From positions 75,741,834 to 75,805,833 of the forward strand of contig NC_065538.1 of assembly GCF_932294415.1 (NCBI RefSeq): DNA of 64,000 bases, in the 5' to 3' direction. The notes under the pieces were generated by a model. The model searched no databases. It worked only from the letters and a program-made list of their open reading frames with translations, and was not told where the DNA came from. Positions within the stretch are counted from its first letter, which is position 1. Each line of letters begins with the position of its first letter. The position numbers and the translations under genes were made by a program. Shown here piece by piece: positions 10,843 through 24,700 of this stretch. The stretch comes from Quercus robur (Eukaryota > Streptophyta > Magnoliopsida > Fagales > Fagaceae).

Positions 10843-12770
10843 ATTGAAACATGGTGTTGGCTTTAGGACTTTGGATGCTAAGATTAAGCTCTTTAGAAAG
10901 TTATTATAATCATTTCTGGCATGTGCTAGATTTGAAGTCCCTATGAACAAAAAGATTTTAAATTTATTGGTGTCTCTATTGTTTCCAAAAAGATAGGAGT
11001 ATTCAAGATTTATGGTAATGGTGTATGTGTATGGATATGGGGTAAAAATGAATTTGCATCCTGAGTTCCTATGTTGATGTCACTTTGGTTTTAACTTTTA
11101 AGACCATATTCCAACTTTAATCAATTAATATTGGGTCTGTTTGATCAATAAATCCCACATTCTTACCAAACTGAACTCTAAATCAAAAGAAGAAAATACT
11201 ATTGTATTACAGTGTTTTTTATTTTTTATTTTTACTTTATTTAAGTTCATCATTTTAAATTTTGCATTTAAAGGCAAACGGCCTAAAATTGTAAAATGGT
11301 AATCCTCACTTCACATGTTGGATTGGCATTTCATTGACTGGTGCAAAAAGTCTCATCCGACTTCGGTTAACTTTTTCCCTTCTGCCAAACAGATCCTCTA
11401 GGCTCTATTGCAAAGCTTGCACTATTGTCCATTGCACTCTTTTGAAGAGAGGTGAGAGAAAAGAGACGTCCTTCCACAACTTATTTAAACAATTGATGAA
11501 GTTTTTTTGTTGTCAATTAAGAGATTTATAATTTGATTGTCACTTACGTTTAAAAACTAATTGGTATTTTGGTCTAATATTAAAAAATAATTATTAAGAA
11601 TGGTCATCATAAATTAAAACTCTCTAAAAAAAAATTTAAATAATAAGATCTCTTCTCATCAATATTTAGTGGTAGGTATTTTTGAGGGCGGAGATGTTAT
11701 CTTTTCTCATAAATATTTGGTGGTAGATATCTTTTCTCAGCAATAATGGTGTATTGATGGATGTTATCCAAACAGCCCCGACAAATAGGTGGCAGATATT
11801 TTTGAGGGCTGAATCTGAATCTCTTGGTTGTCAAAAAAAAGAAAAAAAAAAGTCATGCTAACAAGTATCCTTATGTCACTCTTTAATAATTCATTTTAAG
11901 AAAATTTTGATATCATTTTATGAAAAATGAAAAAAATTGTCAAAATATTAATTACTTTTTTCTTTCATTTCCTATAAAACTTTTCTTTAAATGAATTATT
12001 AACCGGTGTCCGGCCATTAGCATTTTCCAAAAAATAATATTGGATGGGCAACCATAGGGGCCACAAGATTCAAAGTCCCAAAGAATTGCGTCTAACCATT
12101 AAATTATTTGCAACTTGGCTTTTGTGTCCAGAGTCATCACGTGAATCTCCAATTGGCACACAACTATCACCCAATAAAGAAGAAAGAGCATTCAATTTGA
12201 GATACTCATTTGGAGGCCCCATGCAGTGGGCACAAAATCCTGTGCATTTTATAAGGACTTCTTGCTTAAAAGTATAAACAGTGATTACGATATGTAACAT
12301 GGAGAATAAGACTGGCCTATTGATGTCTATTGCATGTGAAAAAAGTGGTAAACAAGCATGATTTCAGCTAAATAGGACCAACTAGGCTAATAAAGCTGAC
12401 TGCCGAAATATTTAAGGCGGCTCTGAAAATTGAGATGAAACAACTCAACAAGTATCACAGTAAGTCTGACTGACATGATAAGCAAGTTCCCAAAAAATCA
12501 GCTATCTCAGAAATGCAAATACCAGTTGAAATAAAAAGAAACAAGAATTCTAGGAAATTTTCCAACCTCAATATATTGATGGCTAGTAAAGACAACAATT
12601 TCTGCGTTGATTATATGCACACATTAAACACAGCTTACAAAGATTCTCGCAACCACAACAATAATTTTCACCAAGAATATTTTCCTTCCCATTGAACGTG
12701 TAACTTCAATGGCAAATCTACACAAATAATTCTAACTAAGCAATCAAATTTACACTGCATGCATCAATGG
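10843..12770. other. Intergenic between HSP15.4 and ASPM 3' ends
   Basis: Contains the 3' flanks of the two convergent genes. ATATTTGGTGGTAG-like phrases recur around 11660-11800 (weak repeats). Short ORFs at 12044-12300 on both strands show no known family. No element boundaries are recognised. Confidence 0.55.
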
Positions 12771-15700
12771 CTAAACTTGACCATTTGCTATGACTTTTAG
12801 GACTTCAACAGCCTCTCTTAGCCTTCTCTCAATATTATCTCTAGCAGCCGGACCTCGTGCATTCCTGTATTCATGTACCATTGATTATTATATCATAGTT
12901 ATCACATTCAAACAATAGGTCAAACTTAGTGGACCATAAAATGAATTCAAGTTCCAATACGCGTCAACAGAAATAAAATTAACAAAAAGAGATTCCTTCT
13001 GCCAGAAAATAACCTCTTTTCATTGTTTGCTTTCCTTGTAAGTTCCTCAACTAGACTTTGAAGCCTTTTTAAATGGGTTGGTAACTTGTGTATAGCTTCT
13101 ACACCTTTGTGAGTTGAACATATCTTTTTCAAAAGCTCAGAAGCAATGAAATATCCATCCTCCTTGCTCCTGTAAAGAATTGTTAAGAAAAATATAGGAC
13201 TTTTAACATTCCTCCAAATATCAATGTAGAAGACCAAATAAAACTGTTATTCTTGATTTTAAAGATAGATACTAAACCTTAGGAACTCCCATAAAATAAC
13301 TTCTACAGATCCATTACTATCAATTAGCACTTCAATCAAATGTGGATAGCGGGCAAGGTTTCTGAGAGTTGAGAGTGCATGCTTTAAAACTTCCTGATCC
13401 GGTATGCTTCTGCTGACTGAACGGATGAGCTTCAGCAAAGTGTTGATTGCTCCCGCAGCCACAAGTTCTTCACAACATCTCTGAGAATGTTCGGTAGCCA
13501 TATCTGTAAATAAGAGTTGGACATAAGTATATGACATCCATAATTACTTTCAAGGCCACAATACATTTTAATTCATTAATGAAGCAACACAAAAACAGAA
13601 TAAATTCTTTCAAAATCTCTGATCTAAAATTTTATCAATTGAATTTAGATTCAAAAGCACTGCGCTTGGCACTAGCCATTCTATTGTGTCGTTTATAGAG
13701 AGTTATTGTCATTTTGTATACGATAATTTTTTCTTCTTGTAATTATTTAGGCTACCTTCTAACACTAATACACGAGTAGTCTCTCTTTTTAGTAATTCTT
13801 ATCAACAAAAATTTTTTTTGATTCAAAAACAAACCAAGGACCAGATACATCCATGGACAGAAGCACAGAAAATTACAAATATACTACTACATTTTGTCTT
13901 CTTTGCTGCCTGTATATACCAAGCAAGCATGTTTTGAGAATTGGCATTACAATTTAGATTGAGATATCCAAGAATAATCTGTTAGACCAAAGAATTAAAA
14001 CCAAAATAAAGTAAAACTTCTGTATCACATTCAAACGTCACATAAATAGCACGGTAAATGATCATCTAACCATCACTCTTAACTCACCCAGAGTTGCACA
14101 AGTATGAAGAATGCCGCTGACACTTTTCATGCTCAGTAGTTCTGCAACTGCTGAAAGAAGTCTATTTATGAGACGCCTACTGTCATCCACATTTGTAGAC
14201 GACTTTCGCACTCTCAAGCGCAAATCCAGTAACTGCCCTTTTAACTCTTTCCGTCTCAGGTAACCTTTCCAGTGTGACTATCAAACAAATCAAATTAATA
14301 AGCTAAGTTGAGCCAACCCAATCGTATAAATAAAAGGCAGTGAATAATGACAAAGATAACCTAAAAAATCAAATCCAAAAATCTACTTGACTTCCCCAAA
14401 TTCACTGAACCTCCCATCAAGATTAGAACTTTCACATATGAAATTATGTGATAAATACCATTATTCCATAATATATATGGAAAAATATTTTTTTATTCTG
14501 TTCTCCACATATATTACTTTTCTCACTTGCAAAAAAGAATCTTGAAATTTCTCAAATTCCCCAATGTACTAGAATTCAGATATTTTCACAATGCCATTGT
14601 TTTTCAGATCCTAAGTTTGACACTGTCTGTAAAAGCAGCTATAGCATGCTTGGTTCATCAATGCAGCTCATTCCTTGTATGATAGTAGCCTAAAAGCTAA
14701 AAGCTTTGACTTAAAAGTTCTGTGCTTACACATTACAATGTTCCCCTAGAAAATCCAGATAAGGAACTAGAAGGTAAGAACGGTTTTCAGTCTGCTCGGA
14801 AAACTTAAACCCAGGCCAGTGGAGCAGTCACCACTAGCCTTTAATCGACTTCCCCCACAATATTCCATGTCATAAGCTGAAATTCCCCCGTTTTTACCAC
14901 TTTATTGAAACAGAACTAGCCAAAAGATAATTCCAGGCCAGTGTAGCACTATAGAGTATAGATGTATTATCCAATATTACTATAGAGGTAAGATATATAG
15001 TGATGCATAGAAGAAACTAAAATATCTTACTTGGATAAAAACTATATGATGCTTCTCTCTTGCAGCATATCTTCTAGCAAACCATGCACGAATATGAGAC
15101 TGTATAATGACTGCAGATTTTGCTCTTAATTTAAGCAACAAAACACCCTTCCACCACCTCTGCACTTTCAGAACTGAACATAGTAATATTTCCAGTTCAA
15201 TACTCCCAAAACACGCTCTTGAACTCTTCAACAAGCAACCACTAGGAATGACTGTGCGTAAGCTAGAAGCTCCTGCAACGACCCGACACCAGAAACAATT
15301 ATAATCTGAAGAACACCACCACTTGAAACTAAAACAAGCAGATAAAAACATATTGATAAGAAATGAGAACAACCTAAGAGCCTATTTCGAGAAATGTGCC
15401 CCCTGACAAACCGTTGAATTTCAATTGCAGCATGTCTTTGACACTGAAATGTCTTCCAGCATATCATGCAACGAAAAGCACTTTGTATCTTTATTACAGC
15501 CTCTCTTTGGAACAAGAATTCCCTTTTTTGGAGCCTATTTCGAGAAATGTGCCCCCTAACAAACCGTTGAATTTCAATTGCAGCATGTCTCTGACACTGA
15601 AATGTCTTCCAGCATATCATGCCACGAATAGCACTTTGAATCTTTGTTACAGCCTCTATTTGGAACAAGAATTCCATTCTTTGGAGCCTATTTCGAGAAA

Positions 15701-18700
15701 TATGCCCCCTGGCAAACCGTTGAATCTCAATTGCAGCATGTCTCTGACACTGAAATGTCTTCCAACATATCATGCAACGAATAGCTTTTTGTATCTTTGT
15801 TGCAGCCTCTCTTTGGAACAAGAAGTCCCTTCTTATTAACCAACAACGGCAGTGTCTCTGGAATAATATAAATGAAGTGCTGAATTTACATAATGCTACA
15901 ACTAAAAACAGAATTATAATAACAAAGCATTGATCCAGAGGATAGAAGTGCTGTGGCAAAAGAATCTAGTTCCATAGTTCCCCAAAAGTACAATAAAAAC
16001 AAAGTATTACAAAAGATACATCACAAATCCCAGAGATCTTACTTGGATTGCAACAATGAGATGCCTGCATCTACAAGCTTCTTTCCGGGCAATCCATCCA
16101 CGTGCATAAGATTGAATGAGGGTGGCTGAGAATGTCACAATTTTGTATTGTTGGTGAGCCCTCCAACATCTTTTCATTCGAAAATTACTTTGTATTTTTA
16201 TTGTTGCTTGCCTTTCATTTAGAAACCTTCTTCTCGATAGCCAACCAAGGAAATGACTCTGAATTTTAGTTGCAGCAAAGTGCTGATTGTGGAGAGATCT
16301 GCACACGATAAAATTCTTCCAAGCAAGCTGAATTTTAACAGCTGCTTTTGTTTGAAGAACACTTGCACCCTTTTCATTGCACAAGTTTGAAGCTTTCTCC
16401 AACTGAGCAAACTCATGAATGTATCTAGATCTTGCTAACCACCCTCGACTATATTTCTGAACAACAATGGCAGCATTAACTTGGACAAGAGTGGTCACAT
16501 CACAAGTTACAATATTTCCACCATGATGTCTATGGTTGATCCAATTCCTTGCTGCTTTCTGGATAAGCAACACCGATCTCTTTAACTTGACAAAATTCTG
16601 TCTCTCAACAATGAACAAAAAATATCTCCTGCATCTTTCTGACTGTTTCAAACTTCCTGTATTATCCAAATAGGCCATGTTACTGGGAATTTAAATTACT
16701 CTGCATAAATGCATATAAAAGAATTACTAACACAGCACATACCGCTTGAAAGCCCTTTAATTTGAATGGTATCAAATTTAACAAAAGCTGATTTCTTTCT
16801 CACAGTTAACCAAGCACGGATAACAATTTGCAAAAAAGAAACAGCATTCACCATCTTCAAGAAACTGCGACATTCAATCAATCTTCTGAAATGAGACTGT
16901 ATAACTTTTGCTGCATTTTCTGGAAGCATGACGGAGAGATTGCTTAATCAGAAAAAGAACATGACTGAACACGACTTTAGGTATAAGAGTAAGAAGGAAA
17001 TCAGTTACGCAAGCTTTATAAATTCCCACAGAGATCAGCTACCAAAGGTCATATTAATCACCTCTGTGAATGCTAATAATGTCTTTGACTGGCGATAAGC
17101 ATGGCAAAGGAGGGGCTACTTTTGTAACAGGTTTGTAGGTCTGTTCAGCCATATTTTGCCACCAAGCCTGGATTGCCTTAAACTTTCTGACTGCATCTGT
17201 TTGAATAGAAACAAACTAGATCAAAAAATAAAAAATGAAAAGTAAAGTTAATGGAAGAACAAGTTTCAAACCAGCAAGGAAGCCCTTCCTAACTTGCTGA
17301 TTTACAGATTCACATATAACAATTTGTTTCTTTTTCCCCTGATGGTAAAATTTCGCATGTAACTCTTCTCCTTAAACATTTTTTAAAGAAGTTTCAAATA
17401 TAGAGCACATCACATGACGCTTCCAAAATAACCAAAAAACTAAAACTGATGGGACTCGAGGCTTAAAAAAGTGCATGAGAAAGATGGAGGTTCTTTTTCT
17501 CAGCATGAAAGTGATCCCAGCCATCATTCAAGAACTTTGTAACATATTCTTTTATTGATACCAAAGAGGAAAGTTTTCCAAGTTTATAACCCATAGTCTA
17601 CAATAAAATTTTTCATCATTTTATTTGACTAGTTATTTTAATTGTCTAAATTTACACTTTATCAAAACAGAGAATCGCTACAGAAATGAAGCTGTAGCCA
17701 GTAGAGTGGTGACCAAGAGCATTTTATCCAATCAATAAATTGAACCATACATTTGTAAGGCTATTGCATGTATCAAACCCCAGTTTAGTAATTATTGAAA
17801 AGAAGAACAAGATATCTAACTAATTGATATACATTACTCATTAAAAAGTTCAAGTAAAATAAATGAAACCTTCAGTACTGTGCCAATCAGTCTCTTCTTG
17901 GTTTTGTATTGCTTCAGAACTGACAGAGCACCGTTCTAAGCATGAATGTTTTCTCTCTGGGCTTATACAATCACAACCTAAGAATTTGTGGAAATTCAAC
18001 TGATCCTATCAAGGAGAAAGAGAAAAACATAAGAAGCATGAAACTGGCAGAAGTCAATTATCAATCCACAATACTTCAAGCACTACCATATTTTTCTTGA
18101 TAACCAGTTGCGATGCAAGGAACACCAGCAGAATGGCCACACTCTGATCATTACATGCACCATTATATTCAAGTATGTCACTGATTTGCAGAACCTGTAA
18201 AAGCAATAACCAGTTAAAAACCGATACAATTCACCAAAAACAGTTAAAAACCGATATATTTCTCAGCTTAACAACATGTCCAGCCAATACTAAACTAACA
18301 ATATCATTTCACATCATGGAAAATTATTCTCATAATCTTTTTGTCTGTGAGTTCAAATCACATATTCACATATGGTTGTTCCCAGGTGCTTCTTGGTCCG
18401 ATACTAATTTGCAACCATCATAGGGAAGCTATGAGTTCAAATCATATCCTTTAATGGAATTTTTAAGTCCGATTAATAAGTAATAAAAATGTATGAAGAA
18501 ATGAATATTATAAAAATACTTTTTTCAGAAGGCTTCCTCCTACACTTAAAATTCGTTCTGCTCAATACTAAAAAGAACAGAAAATTTCCTAGGCTGAACC
18601 TCACTTTTGATAATTTACAAGATCTTCAGGTTTGTATAACCCAGTCTATCAAATACAGAACCTAGAAGGTATGCATGACTGACACTACAGAAATCTCTAG

Positions 18701-21700
18701 CTTACAAACTCAAAATATATATATTTATACAAATTAGTACATAGAGCCTCTAGCACACTTGCACCATTTACTAATTTAAAGCAAGTCATAACTGAAAGCT
18801 CAAAAATGTGTGAAAACACGAGCTATTTAGACCCCCAAATTAAAATTACGGCTTGGTTGATTTTATTCTAACTTAAAGTAAGTGCGGAATAGAGTAAATG
18901 TGAGCAGATAAACAATATAACTACTCTAAGCCATATTCATCAAATCACAGTAATAAAATGAAAGCTAAAGGAGTAGGGAAGAAGAATGTAAATACAAGAT
19001 AACAAGCCAATGTATTATCGAAGAGGAAACCGAAAAACTCGGCAAAAAACCTCTCCAAGCTAGTCTACCCCATGTACTCGAGCTCTCCAAGCTCCTGTTA
19101 TCAACTGACTTCACTAAGCCTGGTCTTCTCTAGCTCTCCAGATCACGCAATTCAACCCAATTGCATTCACCAAACAAATAGCTTCTTCCAATGCTTCCCA
19201 ACAGCACCAAAACCTCACTTTACACTCAAAATAGGTGTGGTAAGTGTTTGAGCTATCAATCTCTCAAGAATTTGGAAATTGAGAGGTAGGAGTTGAGGAA
19301 AACCACAATGGATTGTGTAGAGGATTGTGGATATAACAATCTTTAACTTTCAAAGGTTGTGGTTAAGGTTTTCTCTCTAAAAAGCACTCCTCAACATATG
19401 TGGGTAATATGGGTATATATAGTGTGGGTAAAAACAGAGTGTATCAAATATAACAAATTGGCAAAATAGAATGTTTCGCGGATATCTCGGGGGAAGGCTT
19501 TACCCGCGAGACACTCGCGAAAACCAACTGTCACCATCTCTTATGACTTTTCGCATTCCAATCATATGTTGAGCACATGCTTCACTTCATGGAAGGCTAC
19601 TCGCGAGTTACCCGCGAAAACTTCTTTGGTCTTCAATTGCCTTGAGTCTTCACACTCTCTCTCACACACAACCCTTACAATAAAATCTCACATAAAATAA
19701 AGGGTACAAAAGATTGAACATAGTTACAATCAAATTTGTCACAAAATTAAAGACAACACAAAATAGTTGTAAATCACAACTTTACAATAGCAATGTTTAG
19801 AGAACAATTTCATGTGCAATAATGTATCACAAATAGAACAATGTTTATAATGATGCGTTCTTTGCATAAACACATACATGCAGAGAGATGCACTGATGTA
19901 CCAATGTCTATATCTATGTATGCGTATGCATATTGTGTATGAGTATATAATTACGCATATAAGCAAATATTCACTTCCACACATAGATGTAACTATGCAA
20001 ATCTATACACATAGCCCATATGAGCGTGTGTACCTTTGAAGTGAGTTCATTTATAACTTTCATGCAGTTTGAATAAGAAAAAAAATTCCTGCAGATCAAT
20101 AACAATGACACTCGAAATTGTATTGTAACTAAAGCTATATCATTTGCAATTTAAGTCTTTTTGCCATTTACTTTGAAGTGTTTATACATCAATGCAACTT
20201 GGTAAGGATTTATGTGGCTTGAATTACTGCCACAACACAACATTGGTTAAGTTGACCAAATCCAACTGACTTTGCCTAACTTCAAACAGAAGCTCTCTAT
20301 TTCTTCTTGGTCTCCACAGCTGGGACTCCTAGTATAATAAGCTCTCTATTTCTTCTCCTTGCTGTGTACAATAAGCTCACCCAACTGGCTTTGTCTAATT
20401 TATATATTGAGTATAATTCTCTCTTGTGTCGTAGCTAGAGAATTAGGTTTAAGAGAAATTCTCTTCTTGTCGTGGGCTAATACTATTTGTGAGAGAGAGC
20501 CTAGGATGTATTTGGATTTGGGTTTCTTGAAAGAGTTTTTATGCCACCATTGTGAGTAATCTCTCTATTTTTAGTAAAAATTTCTCTTTGTCACCATTCG
20601 TAGACATGAGCATCTTGCCAAAACACGTAAATTCATGTGTTATTTGTGTATGTAATTGTTGAGTTATTTTCATTTTTACTTTTATTGGGGGTGCAATTGC
20701 ACAACACTTGGGGTAAAATACTACATACTTCATACTGTCTGGGAAACATGTAGAAATTGATAGGACGTTTATAATGAAAAGGCTGTGAAAAACTTACCTC
20801 TGGAAAATTTCCCAATAATGTAGTCAATTTCTGTGAAAATATAAAATTGTGCACCGCATCTGGATAATCAATAGCTGACATAATTGATTCTCTGCCACCT
20901 GCCTTTTGAGGATCCTGAGACCAAATAATTAAAATAAAGCAAATGGAAACAGATCTGTAGTTGTATACGATCTGAAACAATGGAAAAGGATATATATAGC
21001 ACCTCCAAAGAACAAGAACAATGAAGATCCTTGCGAAAATAATAATCAAGTAAGCACCATATGGCTTTTCCATCAACCAATGAAGAAAATTTCTCGATCT
21101 TGAAACCATAATTTTCACAAATTGCCTGGAAACACAATTAGAATAATAGTCAAAGTCACAAAAAAATATTTCAAATACAAACAAATACAGTGGACGCATT
21201 CCAGATATAGTATTTAGCAACCTTAAGAGGAAAGTTGACAGTCAAAATTACAAGATAGCACCCAAAAGACCTAACACCAAATATTGGCCCACAATGGAAA
21301 CGGGAGGAGTGAACAACAAAACTAAACCCTACGCTTAAAATTTACAACACCAGACAAAGAAAAATGAATAATAAATTATCACAAAACCTGCTAAAACCAG
21401 TGTCATCCAAATTTCAGTGGCTCTTTGGCATTAGAAATTTAGATTAAAAGGCATTAAAATATTGCACAAAGGCTGAAAAGAGCATTAATATATAAATTTC
21501 TAACGATCAAGAGAGAGAAATTAGTAACTTTGATCCAGTAGATAATACCTCCACAAAGAATATGTGAAACTAGCAGAATCACTGGTCATACTTGCATTGA
21601 AACAGAAAAGTTTCCTCCACAGGAGGCTGAAAGAAGCCCAAGTTCTCTACAGGCTATTCTTTTTTAATAAGTTACACATGCATCCTATGAATTTGAACCC

Positions 21701-24700
21701 AAGACCTCACCCTCCACCTCTTACAAAGGGACAAGATGCCATTTAAGTTAAAGCTCATGTCTGAAGCTAAATATAGTGCATGAAAAGTATTATTCAAACT
21801 TTTTACTCACAACTAAAAAAAAAATAAGTGATCACTTTTAATGCAATGTGGAATAAAATAAGAGCTAGCATATCAATTAATCATGATATGAAGTGCTAGT
21901 GATGGTTGTGTGCACAATGCTTGTATGGTGGTATCTGGGGCAGAGATGAAGACAGATGCACATGCTTTGTTAGATGCAAAAAAAACTGTCTCTAAGGCAT
22001 AATTGAAGAATAACCAAATACAATTTCCATACCGCAGCAATACCTGGATCCAATTCAAAAGCATTTCCAAATGAGTGGAGTTGACACAGTTTGAGTTATC
22101 CTGTATAATGAAAGAGAATAATCATAACTCAGAGTCTTAAATATAATTTCTAGGAAACCAAAAGAAAATAACATAAAAACTTCAATACAGAAAATGAAAG
22201 ATAAGAATATAACCAAACCAATTTCTTTAGTTTAAACTGATCTCGAAGTCAGAAAAACAAAGAAACTCTATTTTCACATCATTGCATAAATTCCATAGAA
22301 AATAAGCTATATAAAAGGAAGCTTCAACACATTGAGCATACCATGTTAATTCCACGAACTTTACAAGTTTCCTCAAGTAAAATTGTTTTGTTGACCAGAA
22401 GAGGTAGCTGCGGGTTTCATGACAAATAAGAATTACAACCGAGTAACTCATAGAAGAATATCAAATGCAAAAGGGACCTGCAATATAGCTTTTGTGAAAA
22501 ATTGGGACAGAGGAAAGTGAACAGCAAACCTGCAAGTGAACAAAAATGTTCCACAGCAAAGAAAGAGTAAGTTCCCTATCACCATTAGCCACATCATCAC
22601 CCACAATAATCATTCCATCTTCATCACACAATGACACACCAGCCTGCCTAAGATACTGCAGGGCAATGCTACAATTTGCCAAGTTCTTCTTACGACTATC
22701 TGATGGAACTACAATTTTCTGCTAACACAATAAAGCATTATAATTACATAAAAAATATTCCACTCGCAGATAAATGAAAATTAAACCTGGAGACTCATCA
22801 GAAAACATATTGACAAAAAAAAGGATAAAGATAAAGATAAAGACAAGAAGAGAATATAACAACCGTGAGGATAGAAGAGTCATGTTGCAACAGCTGAATG
22901 GCTCTACAGAGTCGCACACCATCTTGGAGATCTACAAATAAATCTGTAACTCTGAAGTCATATTCAATGAGTGGACACTGCACAATCACACACATTAGTA
23001 CGTTAAAATAGCCAACTTAAAAAATCATTTCATTAATGGCTGATCATTAAAGAATAATGGCATAAACATAGGTGCAAGGTCAAACCCAATCATAGGACAC
23101 AACACTATGCACCAACCCTCAAAGACATGCATACACACATGCACACAGATAGACAATAAACATCAGTACCAATGTATGTGCATATGAAAATCACCATAAT
23201 GCATAGAACGAGCCTCAAAAGCAATACCTGTTGATAAGATACTTTGTGCCCTAATATCACCAGGTGTGCTAGAATATTGCCTTCCCCATGCATTATATCC
23301 GACGAAAGGAAATCTAATTTTGAACCAAACAGACAGAAAGAGTCAACCTACAAAGGACAGATTACAATTACAACACAAAACTGAAACAAGGAACAGGGAG
23401 ATAATTACCTTGGATCACTTGACAACTTGATTTAATACCAGATTGGGCTGTGAACAATAAAGGGGAACCCCCATCCACTCCATCAATACCATACTTAAGG
23501 GGAATACTGCTCTGACATTTAGCTCTATCAAGGATAAGAACAAGCAGCAAAAATCTCTTCAATATTATGTTCCCCAAATTTTCATAGTAACCAGGTCTAT
23601 ATAGACCTTCAACCATCTTGTTATATGCATAAGCCTTTGCTAGACCCACATGCGAGAAGAACTGCTTCTCAATAACCATTTTCAAGAACGTGATTTCTTG
23701 GTCAGAGTTAACATCTACGTTGGACAACAAAGAATCACCTCCAAATATAATATATAATCCAATCCGAAGCCAAATTGGGTTATAACTCATAAGGGTTCTA
23801 GTTGCCTTTTCCTTCAATCCAAAATCTGTTACTAAAGGGCAATGTGCCTTCATTTTCAACCTCCCTTCATCAATAGTCTGAGAAATAAAACATGCCAAAA
23901 TTATTCAACCACCCCAACAGAAATTTTTACATTTAAAGCACCAAAATTCTTACAATCACAATATGTAACAACAAATATTAAAAATTTCAAAGTCAAGGAT
24001 TAAGGGATTATATAAAGCAATCAAAGCCCACATATCTCATCATGAATTCAAATTCTCAAAATATGCCAGAAAATCTGTAATTTAGGGCAATAATAGCGGA
24101 ACTATCATGAATGGCTAGCAGCATACAAAAAATACAAATTTCTAAAATACAAAAACCTTCACTTACATAACTATGCTTAAATAAAACTATAATTTCCAAA
24201 ATTGATGAAACTAAACCAGTGAGTCAATGTCTAATTCTCTTTTCTTCTCTAATGTTTCTCAAAAACCAAATAGAGTAATAAAAAACCACAAATATGATAA
24301 ATGACCTATTGTCCCGAAAGTATAAGACTAAGCTAATATGAAATGGTGAATTTAATCATTTCACCAACATGTGGCCCATACTCCTCCTTAGTAAGTGGGA
24401 CCCAACACATGAAATTTTAATTTTTTAAATGGGAAAGTGGAGATAAGATTCCAATTTAGGACCAACTTCTCTAATACCATAAATTATTGATTGTTCAAAA
24501 AGCTTAAGCTTATTAAGGAAATGGTGAATTCAATCATTTAACCAATATACTAACAAAATAAAAATTCATTTCACTCTCCCACACAAATTTTACAAGAACC
24601 TACACTGACACAACTGTCTTTAATAAAACTAATTTTTCTAAATTTAAGAAACTAAGGAGCCGTTTGGTACATGTGTTTAAACACATGGTTTTAGTTTTTA

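Noticed and set aside
12044-12300. Overlapping ORFs on both strands between HSP15.4 and ASPM
   Set aside because: The minus reading (CTGFCAHCMGPP...) has a CxxC, but no known domain and no splice continuation to ASPM or another gene.
23316-23342. Alternative ASPM exon 3 acceptor giving VDSFCLFGSKL
   Set aside because: It would need a weak CAA|GTGATC donor for exon 2; the AAG|GTAATT donor with the acceptor at 23314 keeps phase, has a better pyrimidine tract, and gives the conserved FLSSD start.
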